Source of the DNA: Sphingobacterium yanglingense | GTDB taxonomy: Bacteria; Bacteroidota; Bacteroidia; Sphingobacteriales; Sphingobacteriaceae | Assembly (NCBI RefSeq): GCF_004363245.1 | Contig: NZ_SNYV01000011.1 | Span: forward strand, 682,001-746,000 | Length of the DNA: 64,000 nt | Direction: 5' to 3' | Shown: piece after piece, positions 25,566-33,360 of the stretch | Layout: each line of letters begins with the position of its first letter | Numbering within the stretch: position 1 is the stretch's first letter | Notes under the pieces: generated by a model | Databases searched by the model: none | Seen by the model: the letters and a program-made list of their open reading frames with translations, nothing else | What the model was told of the DNA's origin: nothing | Translations under genes and position numbers: made by a program

Positions 25566-26405
25566 CTAATGCTCCAAGGGGCTATTCACCAAGTCTACCG
25601 CTTCTTCTAAAATCTGCTTCCTTTTTTCTTGGTTAATCTCTATCATCTGAAGAAATTTGGGATTCCGAACGACATCTTTAACCAAAATACACTGTGCTTT
25701 CAATAACCGGGCTTTGTCCTGCGCACCTAAAGAGGTCAAACACGTGATGGGATACTGCCCATTATTATCTACTCTTGCTTTTAAACTAGCCTCTCTTGGA
25801 TAGTCCCAAGCTAACAGATTCATCTTATGATATTCACCAAACTTGATAGAATCTGTCGTGAGATAAGCGTTTGTGACGAGCCATCCGGCTGAAACTTTTA
25901 AGGTCTTATCAAAAAAGGTATATTTTATATCCGATATATCGACAACCCGGGACATGAAGTACATCGGTGTAGTAACGGATATCTTGGCATCCACATCATT
26001 TCTAAATTTACACTCGATTGCAAGTAGCTCTTGTCCTTTGGTAGCTACTACATCTATCTCATGAGTCACGGCATGGCCCTGTATAATCTGTCCTGTAACG
26101 GCCTTGTATCCGTCTTCCTGAAACATACGAGCCACCCATTTTTCGAAATAGAACCCTTCGGGCCCCAGATCCCGCAATGCTTTTTTGAGGCTATATCTTG
26201 CAGCGTAGGTATCCCGACAGGACTTAAGGTATTCGAAGGCGAGTTCGTACAATTCCCGTGTAGAAATACCATCATAAAGTTTGTCTTTGATACGCTCGAA
26301 GACTCCATCAACCTCGTCTGGAGAGGCTCCCGACCGGGATAAAGAGTGTCTTAAACTGTCTGGTCTAAAGGGGACTAATTCTCCGGAATGTTTCTTTACC
26401 TGCAT
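25566..26405 (-). CDS. ATP-cone plus Mrr-like PD-(D/E)XK nuclease domain protein
   Basis: A 279-residue two-domain protein. Residues about 1-80 form an ATP-cone (VKKHSGELVPFRPDSLRHSL), the nucleotide-sensing module of ribonucleotide reductases and NrdR. Residues about 83-200 form a restriction-endonuclease-like fold with Glu88 (FEKWVA), Asp118 (HEIDVV) and the ECK signature Glu131-Cys-Lys133. No methyltransferase partner is adjacent, so it is not an ordinary restriction enzyme. An ATP- or dATP-gated nuclease is a reasonable inference. The C-terminal 80 residues are unassigned. It converges with the NUDIX gene. Confidence 0.85.
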   Translation of the reverse strand: MQVKKHSGELVPFRPDSLRHSLSRSGASPDEVDGVFERIKDKLYDGISTRELYELAFEYLKSCRDTYAARYSLKKALRDLGPEGFYFEKWVARMFQEDGYKAVTGQIIQGHAVTHEIDVVATKGQELLAIECKFRNDVDAKISVTTPMYFMSRVVDISDIKYTFFDKTLKVSAGWLVTNAYLTTDSIKFGEYHKMNLLAWDYPREASLKARVDNNGQYPITCLTSLGAQDKARLLKAQCILVKDVVRNPKFLQMIEINQEKRKQILEEAVDLVNSPLEH

Positions 26406-26514
26406 GGTCTATTTCGCTATTTAATATTACTCCTCAAGATACATATAATCACATTTATTGAAAAACATAATCTGAAATAAGTTGTTATATAACTGTAACT
26501 AAAACATCAACAAT

Positions 26515-26814
26515 ATGCTATTGAACTACGCCTTAGAAAAAATAAAAAAGAAAGTGGACGAAGATTGTATCGATGGGAATGTAGGAACCTCTGAACGAAT
26601 ACTGTCAGTTGTAGCTGGTGGACTGATATTGGGAATAGGTATAAAGCAACTCATAAAACGTCCAATGACGGCATTGACAGGAGTGACCCTCGGCGGCGCT
26701 TTGGTATACCGGGGAATAACGGGACACTGTAGCATCAAAGCAGGCCTTGATAAAATGACTAAAAAAGAAGACGAAGTAACTGTAATCGAACATCGCTACT
26801 TTGTAAAACAATAG
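26515..26814 (+). CDS. Small membrane protein with DUF2892-like domain
   Basis: A 99-residue protein with a charged N-terminus (KKKVDEDC), then NVGTSERILSVVAGGLILGIGI and TALTGVTLGGALVYRGITGHC, which together form the two-helix DUF2892/YgaP-like membrane unit. The tail is hydrophilic and ends in HRYFVKQ. Two cysteines (DEDC and GHC) flank the membrane unit. The function is unknown. It lies 66 bp ahead of the sirtuin gene, which has its own -7 box, so co-transcription is uncertain. Confidence 0.8.
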   Translation: MLLNYALEKIKKKVDEDCIDGNVGTSERILSVVAGGLILGIGIKQLIKRPMTALTGVTLGGALVYRGITGHCSIKAGLDKMTKKEDEVTVIEHRYFVKQ

Positions 26815-26868
26815 TGCTGACGGGATTGATTTTCTACCTAGAAACTGCCACTCCATGAGGTCTTTTTT

Positions 26869-26876
26869 TATCTTTG
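26869..26876 (+). promoter_or_regulatory. -7 box abutting the sirtuin start codon
   Basis: TATCTTTG ends 4 nt before the ATG at 26881, so a leaderless message is predicted. No -33 TTTG was found at the right distance. Confidence 0.4.
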
Positions 26877-26880
26877 AAGA

Positions 26881-27594
26881 ATGACAAAACGAAGTAAGAT
26901 AGTCGTCTTAACGGGGGCCGGCATCTCAGCCGAAAGTGGACTACAGACATTCAGGGGAAATGATGGTCTATGGGAGGGACACCGCATTGAAGATGTGGCG
27001 ACACCAGATGCATGGCGTCGAAGCCCAGAAATGGTACAGCGTTTTTATAATGAGCGACGGAAAAAATGTATTCTAGCAGCACCTAATCCGGCACACATCG
27101 CGCTGGTTGAGCTAGAACAATACGCCGATGTATGGATTGTCACACAGAATATAGATGACCTCCACGAACGTGCAGGCAGTAAAAATATCATACACCTACA
27201 TGGTGAAATCAGAAAATCTCAGTCTTCGCTGGACCCAACAATGGTATATCCGATAACAGGGGATGTGATTGGAATGGAGGAAACCTGCGAATTTGGTTCA
27301 CCGTTGAGACCGCACGTTGTATGGTTTGGAGAGGCTGTACCTAATATGGATAAAGCCATTCGTCTAGTTAAGGATGCAGATTTTCTATTGGTAATTGGTA
27401 CCTCGTTACAGGTATACCCGGCAGCAAACTTAGTATACGAGACATCGCGGGAATGTGAGATAGTGGTAGTAGACCCGAATATACCTCAGCTAAATATAGG
27501 GAGCAATACAATACAACTGTGTGAAGAGAAGGCTTCAATAGCCCTACCAAATATGGTGGCCAATTTTGGCGAGCATAATACATTTAAAAAATAA
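26881..27594 (+). CDS. cobB: Sir2-family NAD-dependent protein deacylase (CobB-like)
   Basis: A 237-residue sirtuin. The NAD-binding GAGISAESG (residues 12-20), TQNIDDLH (88-95) and catalytic His107 in HLHGE are present. Tyr56 and Arg59 (FYNERR) match the class III YxxR acyl-carboxylate pocket, so desuccinylase or demalonylase activity is likely. The zinc-ribbon cysteines are largely missing: the segment after His107 has SQSSLDP and only Cys136 remains, followed by the conserved LRPHVVWFGE. A terminator follows directly. Confidence 0.93.
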   Translation: MTKRSKIVVLTGAGISAESGLQTFRGNDGLWEGHRIEDVATPDAWRRSPEMVQRFYNERRKKCILAAPNPAHIALVELEQYADVWIVTQNIDDLHERAGSKNIIHLHGEIRKSQSSLDPTMVYPITGDVIGMEETCEFGSPLRPHVVWFGEAVPNMDKAIRLVKDADFLLVIGTSLQVYPAANLVYETSRECEIVVVDPNIPQLNIGSNTIQLCEEKASIALPNMVANFGEHNTFKK

Positions 27595-27630
27595 AAATAG
27601 GAGAGCTTATGAAAAGTTCTCCTATTTTAT
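27594..27630. terminator. Terminator after the sirtuin gene
   Basis: AAAATAGGAGA (27594-27604) pairs perfectly with TCTCCTATTTT (27618-27628). It serves the sirtuin on plus and perhaps the convergent 81-residue gene on minus. Confidence 0.8.
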
Positions 27631-27876
27631 TTAATAGTATCTATTATAGGTATCGTTAAATCCAGTCCGCATGCTGGTAAAAGACTGTAGCACCTGGTTG
27701 ATAAACTGCTCATCTAGAATCTCGAAGACTCCATTGACTCCATTCAATACATCTGATTCTGCAATCTTATACGATTGTTCAAGATTCCCCTGCTCAAACT
27801 TGATAATGAACTTTTGATTCATCCCAAAAATAGTAATCTTACAATCTGAATGCGGCAATTCTGCTAAAACCCTCAT
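27631..27876 (-). CDS. Hypothetical protein, 81 residues
   Basis: I do not recognise a named family. It is a small soluble protein: beta-rich start (LPHSDCKITIFGMNQKFIIKFEQGNLEQ) then helices (FINQVLQSFTSM). No signal peptide or membrane segment. It stands alone between the convergent sirtuin gene and gdhA, with a TTTACTTTG promoter-like sequence about 25 nt upstream that is shared with the CDF transporter gene. Coding is supported by its fit to the terminator at 27594-27630. Confidence 0.6.
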   Translation of the reverse strand: MRVLAELPHSDCKITIFGMNQKFIIKFEQGNLEQSYKIAESDVLNGVNGVFEILDEQFINQVLQSFTSMRTGFNDTYNRYY

Positions 27877-27952
27877 TTAATCTTGATTTAATTAGAAGGC
27901 ACAAAGTAAACAAAATCTTACCAATTGTATAATTAATGGAGTAAGAATATCA

Positions 27953-29284
27953 TCATAATACGCCCTGAGACTTCATCGCTTCGGCAACTTTGATAAAACC
28001 ACCGATATTTGCCCCTTTGAGATAGTTGATATATCCACCTTCTTCTTTTCCATAGCGCACACAGGTCTTATGAATGTTCTCCATAATAGTCTTTAACCGA
28101 CCATCTACTTTACTGGCAGACCACTGCTGTCCAATAGAATTTTGGGACATTTCTAAACCAGATACAGCCACACCACCTGCATTCGCAGCTTTGCCCGGCC
28201 CAAAAAACACTTTAGCTTTTAGAAAAACTTTCACAGCCTCAGCAGTCGAAGGCATATTGGCACCTTCAGCAACACATTTGCAACCATTTTTTATCAGTTT
28301 CTTCGCATCTGCTTCATTGAGTTCATTTTCCGTTGCACAGGGTAGTGCGATATCACATTTAAACTGCCACGGCTTCTCACCGGGATGAAAAGTTGCTGTT
28401 TTGTATTTTTTGGTAAACTTATTCAAATCACGTCCTAGTGTATTGATAAACGACAACTTCTCTAAAGTAAGTCCTTCTTTGTCATACAATGTGCCCGAGC
28501 TGTTCGATATTGTAATTACCCTAGCACCCAATGAAATAGCTTTTTCTGCTGCAAAATAAGCGACATTGCCTGCTCCTGAAATTGCAACAGTTTTGCCTTC
28601 CAGGTTTTCATTGATCGAATCGTAGATACACCCTACAAAATACAAAAGGCCGTAGCCTGTAGCCTCTGGCCTGATGTAAGAACCTCCCCAATTGACACCT
28701 TTGCCAGTAAGTACACCAGTGAAATTATTCTGAATACGCTTGTATTGACCAAATAGATAGCCAATCTCTCGGCCTCCAACGCCAATATCTCCGGCAGGAA
28801 CATCAGTATCCGCACCTATATGACGATACAATTCGGTCATAAAGGCCTGACAGAAACGCATTATCTCATTGTCCGACTTTCCTTTAGGATCGAAGTCAGC
28901 ACCACCTTTACCTCCGCCAATAGGTAAACTCGTCAGTGAGTTCTTAAAGACCTGCTCGAATGCCAGAAACTTTAAAACACTTAAATTCACACTAGGAGCG
29001 AAGCGGAGCCCACCTTTATAAGGACCTATAGCACTATTCATCTGAACTCTATATCCACGATTGACCTGAATCTGGTTATTATCATCCAACCAAGCTACAC
29101 GAAAGGAAACAACTCGCTCAGGCTCTGTCAATCTTTCTAAAATCTTTAATCCCTCAAATTCGGGGTGAAATTCGTTAATATAGGGGATGAGGTCTTCCAA
29201 AACTTCAACCACAGCCTGTAGAAACTCGGGTTCGTTTGGATTACGCTTTTCAACGTATTTAATAAAAGTGTTAAGGTTTAGCAT
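27953..29284 (-). CDS. gdhA: NADP-type glutamate dehydrogenase
   Basis: A 443-residue hexameric-type enzyme interconverting glutamate with 2-oxoglutarate and ammonia. Substrate motifs PYKGGLRF and LPIGGGKGGADFDPKGKSD with the catalytic lysine, PAGDIGVGGREIGYLFGQY, and the Rossmann loop ISGAGNVAYFAAEKA are intact. The length and closeness to the bacterial small GDH family favour the NADPH-dependent assimilatory form, though cofactor choice is inferred. It is monocistronic with a clear promoter at 29316-29348. Confidence 0.95.
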   Translation of the reverse strand: MLNLNTFIKYVEKRNPNEPEFLQAVVEVLEDLIPYINEFHPEFEGLKILERLTEPERVVSFRVAWLDDNNQIQVNRGYRVQMNSAIGPYKGGLRFAPSVNLSVLKFLAFEQVFKNSLTSLPIGGGKGGADFDPKGKSDNEIMRFCQAFMTELYRHIGADTDVPAGDIGVGGREIGYLFGQYKRIQNNFTGVLTGKGVNWGGSYIRPEATGYGLLYFVGCIYDSINENLEGKTVAISGAGNVAYFAAEKAISLGARVITISNSSGTLYDKEGLTLEKLSFINTLGRDLNKFTKKYKTATFHPGEKPWQFKCDIALPCATENELNEADAKKLIKNGCKCVAEGANMPSTAEAVKVFLKAKVFFGPGKAANAGGVAVSGLEMSQNSIGQQWSASKVDGRLKTIMENIHKTCVRYGKEEGGYINYLKGANIGGFIKVAEAMKSQGVL

Positions 29285-29315
29285 TTTTTTTGAAAATATT
29301 ATATACAGAAGTTTC

Positions 29316-29348
29316 CAAATTTAACAATTCTATATAATTAAATGCAAA
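29316..29348 (-). promoter_or_regulatory. Promoter of gdhA
   Basis: Minus-strand TTTG (29345-29348), a 21-nt spacer and TAAATTTG (29316-29323), 31 nt ahead of the ATG, fit the Bacteroidota housekeeping consensus well. Confidence 0.65.
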
Positions 29349-29435
29349 AAAATTAAAAAAACACAATAAAAATATCAATTCAATAGTTATCTATTAAATC
29401 AAAAGTGACCATTTAAAGAGGAGAGGGGCATTCGC

Positions 29436-30335
29436 TTAACTATTTGCCTTTTTGGCTGCAGCAGGATCAAAAGGCTCAATATGTACGAATACATTTGAAA
29501 TTGAAGGCATATTAAGCATCAAGTAATCTTTTAATGCGTGAGCAATATCATGACCTTGCCTAACACTCAGATCAGGACTCACAACAGCATGAAGGTCAAC
29601 AATATATGTCATACCTATTTTTCTCACAAAACACTTATCTGTCGCTAAAACACCGTCTACACGTAAAGACATTTCTTTAACGTCATTCACCATGTCTTCA
29701 AATAAATTCTCATCCATAATCTCGCCCAAAGCTGGTCGAAAAATATGATAACAATTGTAGAGGATAAATCCGGACGCAAAAAGAGCAGCCCAATCGTCGG
29801 CATATTCATAACCTTCACCAAGCCATAATGCTACTGAGATCCCAATAAATGCAGCTACAGAAGTAATTGCGTCACTACGATGATGCCAAGCGTCGGCTTT
29901 TAAGGATGTGCTATTTAAGGCTTTGGCACGACGGCTAACAACCTGATAACTAATTTCTTTCCATATAATAATTCCCGCTAAAACAAACAATGTCCAAGCT
30001 TCAGGCGGCTCGTGTGCAGTCCGTAGATTGATCACGCTTTGATGTGCAATAACCGTTGCAGATATTACCAGAAAAATAACGACAATAAACGTAACTAATG
30101 GTTCGATACGACCATGCCCATACGGATGTGTTTCATCTGCTGGTCGTTTGGAATATTTAATCCCAAGCAACACTAAAATTGATGAGAAAATATCTGTAGT
30201 AGATTCGATGGCATCGGCTATCAAAGCAAATGAGTTTCCGAAGAAACCTGCTAACCATTTAATTATAGCTAGACCTAAACTACCTATAATACTGAAGTAT
30301 ACTGTCTTTTCTGCTTTATCTGCTTTGGAGGACAT
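29436..30335 (-). CDS. Cation diffusion facilitator family transporter
   Basis: I start at the Met of MSSKADKAEK (30335), giving 299 residues; the upstream in-frame Met adds 24 residues that look non-native. It is a CDF-type divalent cation/proton antiporter with about six membrane helices. HPYGHGRIEPLV and AWHHRSDAITSV carry the metal-site His and Asp residues, and a cytoplasmic C-terminal domain (about 205-290, VHIEP near the end) is present. The family exports zinc, iron, cobalt or manganese; the metal cannot be decided here. It is transcribed alone. Confidence 0.92.
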   Translation of the reverse strand: MSSKADKAEKTVYFSIIGSLGLAIIKWLAGFFGNSFALIADAIESTTDIFSSILVLLGIKYSKRPADETHPYGHGRIEPLVTFIVVIFLVISATVIAHQSVINLRTAHEPPEAWTLFVLAGIIIWKEISYQVVSRRAKALNSTSLKADAWHHRSDAITSVAAFIGISVALWLGEGYEYADDWAALFASGFILYNCYHIFRPALGEIMDENLFEDMVNDVKEMSLRVDGVLATDKCFVRKIGMTYIVDLHAVVSPDLSVRQGHDIAHALKDYLMLNMPSISNVFVHIEPFDPAAAKKANS

Positions 30336-30510
30336 GTTTTCAATGTTTATACAAAGTAAACAAATAATTCGCTCGCATAAAACTCCGATGGTATTTATTA
30401 CAGCCAAATGTTAAACAAGTTAAAGATAAAAAACACATGTTGTTGATATAATTTACGTTATGTTAAATAGGTATATTGAGCAGCTGTCCTACCAATCCTA
30501 CAATACGCAG

Positions 30511-30540
30511 AAATCCGGCTAACTTGTATTAACCGGATTT
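30511..30540 (-). terminator. Terminator of the M60 peptidase gene
   Basis: AAATCCGGCTAA (30511-30522) and TTAACCGGATTT (30529-30540) pair with one mismatch, 36 bp past the peptidase stop. Confidence 0.65.
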
Positions 30541-30576
30541 CTCTATCCTATAGCCTAACGTTCCCTCAGCTAACTA

Positions 30577-32175
30577 TTAATCGGTCAATGTAGTCAGGTC
30601 TACAACAGGTTTTCTTAGCTTCATGCTCTTAATGGTTTGCTTACAAGCATCAACCATTTCTCTCGTCATGCTGTATGTATACTTTCCGTAATCGTCCAAA
30701 TCAAACTCTCCAATATAGAAAAATCCATATTTATCAAAGAAATCTGTTAAATCGACCTTTGATACTTCACAAGCTGTCTTTACAAAATTCAACTGATGAA
30801 CAGCTGGGTTTTTCTCGCCCCGCATACGTTCTTGAGCCCAGTTCGTGCTTTTTACCTGATTGGAATTACTCTTTTTATTGGCTTGATTACGAAATGCTTC
30901 AAACAAATCTGGATAGAAATCTGGATTCTTTCCAGCGCCTTCGAAATACAACTGAAGTTGCCAGAACGGAACCAATCTATTAAAGACGTCTGGATCCTGT
31001 AAAAAAGATATTCTACCATCAATTATCTTCTCTTTCGCGGTCTTATAGTTTCCTTGTTTTGAAATCCGTGTGGGGTTATCAAAAGACCGTGTAACATACA
31101 AGGAGAACAAGTTATTGCTCACCTCGCCCAAGCCTCCCCAGTTAAACATAGGCCGTGTCTGGTGTACATGCCCTACTTCGTGGCTAAATCCCCAACAAGG
31201 GTCGCCTTTTATAACACGGCTCGGGTCTACGACAAGATTCATCGCATAGCCTTTTTTGTCTCCCATATAAGCTACCCCATCACCGTCCCTAAACATGTAA
31301 TAATTATAATTTACGCGCGAGAGAATCTTATTTTGAGGCACTTTTCCGTACTTAATCAATCCCATTATCCGATGCTGACGATAAACAAGGGAATCGTAGT
31401 TGCTAATGAGCTCCACTCCCCGCCCGTAAGCGTATTTTTTGATGGATTCAACAGGATAGGCGATTTGTATATGTTCGCCGATACCGTCCAGTATAGGAAA
31501 TACAGCATTGTCTACTAACTTATTCCAATCGGCATTATCGTTCTTCTTGATATCAAAATAACCATTCGTCTTTCCTGTGATAAAATGGACTTTGATAGGT
31601 TTTTCTTCTGCCGGTGTGTCAGAGAAATAATCGATATAAGCCAAACTACCATAGTTGTTCAAATCAATGATATTAATTCCATTCTGTAGGTCAAATGTCT
31701 GCTTCTCTATCCCCCATCCTTTGGGATCCTTGGTTGGTTCTTCTGGGTTTGGTGCTTTCCGCTCCCAGTTTGGAACTACCAGTTTTACCTTCTTACCCCC
31801 TTCGATTCCCTCTACCAAAACAACATGCTTGCCCAATGGTAGATAAACACCTGTAATATTCTCATATTTACTGTAACCATTTCCAATACTGAGCTCTTTC
31901 CCTAATGTTGTTGGTGAAAGTAAAGCTTTGTATGTATTGACCTTAAAGCTATTATCATAGGTTCCTTTAAGCATCTGCAAGGCTACATCTTTGATAACGG
32001 GATCTACTATCTTATTAGCTTCCTTAGTATTAACACCTTTTTTAAGAGTCGTAGCGACAGGATCGCCAAAAAGGGACAAACTGTTCGTAATTGTCGTTAA
32101 ATCGGAAATCGTCTGTGCATTCAAACCTATCGCAAATAGGTTTAGGGCTGCTGCTGCAAATAGAGTTCTTTTCAT
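30577..32175 (-). CDS. Secreted M60-family (enhancin-like) zinc metallopeptidase
   Basis: A 532-residue protein with a signal peptide (residues 1-20, ending LNAQ). The gluzincin motif HEVGH is at 332-336 with downstream Glu351 (GGLGEVSNN), matching the HExxH-E pattern of M60 peptidases that cut mucin-like O-glycoproteins. PLGKHVVLVEGIEGGKKVKL near residue 110-130 is the family's accessory beta region. No carbohydrate-binding domain is evident. It is transcribed alone and divergent from hisGD. It could act on host or environmental glycoproteins, as might the PNGase F-like enzyme at 53378-55045. Confidence 0.88.
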   Translation of the reverse strand: MKRTLFAAAALNLFAIGLNAQTISDLTTITNSLSLFGDPVATTLKKGVNTKEANKIVDPVIKDVALQMLKGTYDNSFKVNTYKALLSPTTLGKELSIGNGYSKYENITGVYLPLGKHVVLVEGIEGGKKVKLVVPNWERKAPNPEEPTKDPKGWGIEKQTFDLQNGINIIDLNNYGSLAYIDYFSDTPAEEKPIKVHFITGKTNGYFDIKKNDNADWNKLVDNAVFPILDGIGEHIQIAYPVESIKKYAYGRGVELISNYDSLVYRQHRIMGLIKYGKVPQNKILSRVNYNYYMFRDGDGVAYMGDKKGYAMNLVVDPSRVIKGDPCWGFSHEVGHVHQTRPMFNWGGLGEVSNNLFSLYVTRSFDNPTRISKQGNYKTAKEKIIDGRISFLQDPDVFNRLVPFWQLQLYFEGAGKNPDFYPDLFEAFRNQANKKSNSNQVKSTNWAQERMRGEKNPAVHQLNFVKTACEVSKVDLTDFFDKYGFFYIGEFDLDDYGKYTYSMTREMVDACKQTIKSMKLRKPVVDLTTLTD

Positions 32176-32310
32176 AATTAATACGTATAGTAATGCCTAA
32201 AATAAGGGATTAAACATTCAAGAAAGCGCAACAAAAAAGTGACAATATGAATATCGAGATTAGAATCTTATTGCAAACGATTGTCTAATTTTTAGGGTAA
32301 GAAAAATAAA

Positions 32311-32342
32311 TTTGCAAATGCTCTAACAAAATTCTACATTTG
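32311..32342 (+). promoter_or_regulatory. Promoter of the his leader-hisGD operon
   Basis: TTTG (32311-32314), a 20-nt spacer and TACATTTG (32335-32342) fit the Bacteroidota consensus. The predicted transcript starts near 32348, 13 nt ahead of the leader-peptide ATG. Confidence 0.65.
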
Positions 32343-32360
32343 GCTAATTATTATTAATAA

Positions 32361-32420
32361 ATGACAACAATGCTTACACATCACATTCATATGCATCATC
32401 GCCAGATTGGCGATATGTAA
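32361..32420 (+). CDS. hisL: Histidine-rich leader peptide (his operon attenuator)
   Basis: A 19-codon frame starting ATG 32361 and ending TAA 32418-32420. Five of seven consecutive codons (positions 7, 8, 10, 12, 13) specify histidine (HHIHMHH), just upstream of hisG. Such density is the hallmark of his leader peptides, whose translation stalls when charged tRNA-His is scarce. An alternative start is the ATG at codon 4. The His codons lie in the left arm of a long hairpin, so a stalled ribosome would open it. There is no clear Shine-Dalgarno sequence, as is usual in this phylum. Confidence 0.8.
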   Translation: MTTMLTHHIHMHHRQIGDM

Positions 32421-32468
32421 TGTTATGTGTTTCTACGTGAAGCAACTCCCCCTCGATTTCATTTTTTT
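32376..32468 (+). promoter_or_regulatory. Attenuator-like structured leader before hisG
   Basis: Bases 32376-32392 pair with 32413-32430 in three blocks (ACACAT/ATGTGT, ACATT/AATGT, CATAT/ATATG) with one mismatch and one bulge, closed inside by CGCCA/TGGCG (32400-32404 / 32408-32412). A second short stem, 32429-32433 with 39-43, competes with a weak stem 32437-32442 / 32457-32462 that directly precedes seven T (32462-32468). The layout matches an attenuator, but the final terminator stem is only 6 bp with two G-T pairs. Confidence 0.6.
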
Positions 32469-32508
32469 ATAATTAATAATAGTTTTTACTACACCTAAAC
32501 AATTCGTT

Positions 32509-33360
32509 TTGAAAAATCTAAAAATAGCTATCCAAAAGTCGGGTAGATTAAATGAAAAATCTGTTCAACTTCTAAAAAACTGTGGTCTCGATTTCGAGAA
32601 CTATAAAAGCTCTCTAATTACTTCTGTTTCTAATTTTAATCTAGAAATCTTGTTTTTGAGAGACGATGATATCCCTGGATATGTAGAAGAAGGTATTGCC
32701 GACCTTGGTATTGTAGGCGAAAATGTTATTGACGAAACAGAATCCAATGTGTCTTATTTACAGCGACTTGGATTTGGAAAATGCACATTAAAACTTGCTA
32801 TACCTAGAGACTCTAAAATCTCTGATTTAAAAGATCTTAATGGCAAATCAATCGCAACCTCCTACCCTGTTATCCTAAAGAATTTTCTTGAGGAATATAA
32901 AATAGACGCCGATATTCAGACAATTTCTGGTTCTGTAGAAATCGCTCCAGGCCTAGGGCTAAGTGATGCTATCTGCGATATTGTATCGACTGGCGGTACA
33001 CTAAAAAGCAACGGCTTGAAGCCATTTGCTGATGTACGCAAATCGGAAGCTATATTGATAGCACGCGAAGGCTTGGAAGAAAACGAAATATTAATGGAGC
33101 TGTTGCAACGGATTCAATCGGTGTTAAGAGCAAAGGAGACGAAGTATGTGGTACTTAATGTAGAAAAAAACAACCTCGAAAAAGTAACGGAATTACTAAA
33201 AGGTGTCAAAAGTCCAACCGTAGTTCCTCTCGCGGAGGAAGGTTGGGTAGCTGTACACACCGTAATTTCGGAAGATGATTTTTGGGGTAAAATCAATAAA
33301 CTCAAGTCTGTGGGCGCACAAGGAATCGTGGTGATGCCTATAGAAAAAATCATATTATAA
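32509..33360 (+). CDS. hisG: ATP phosphoribosyltransferase, long form
   Basis: A 283-residue enzyme for the first and feedback-controlled step of histidine synthesis, joining ATP and PRPP. It starts at TTG 32509: the family N-terminus KIAIQKSGRLNEKS begins at once and there is no nearby ATG. Catalytic part about residues 1-205 (DLGIVGENV, LGLSDAICDIVSTGGTL for PRPP) and C-terminal ACT-like regulatory domain about 208-283, so it is the long form that needs no HisZ. hisD overlaps its stop by one base (TAATG). The upstream His-rich leader implies attenuation control. Confidence 0.96.
   Translation: MKNLKIAIQKSGRLNEKSVQLLKNCGLDFENYKSSLITSVSNFNLEILFLRDDDIPGYVEEGIADLGIVGENVIDETESNVSYLQRLGFGKCTLKLAIPRDSKISDLKDLNGKSIATSYPVILKNFLEEYKIDADIQTISGSVEIAPGLGLSDAICDIVSTGGTLKSNGLKPFADVRKSEAILIAREGLEENEILMELLQRIQSVLRAKETKYVVLNVEKNNLEKVTELLKGVKSPTVVPLAEEGWVAVHTVISEDDFWGKINKLKSVGAQGIVVMPIEKIIL

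Noticed and set aside
25566..27594. A defence island formed by the ATP-cone nuclease and sirtuin
   Set aside because: The genes are on opposite strands, the sirtuin is an ordinary CobB-type deacylase, and no other defence genes are adjacent. I keep only the nuclease as a separate observation.
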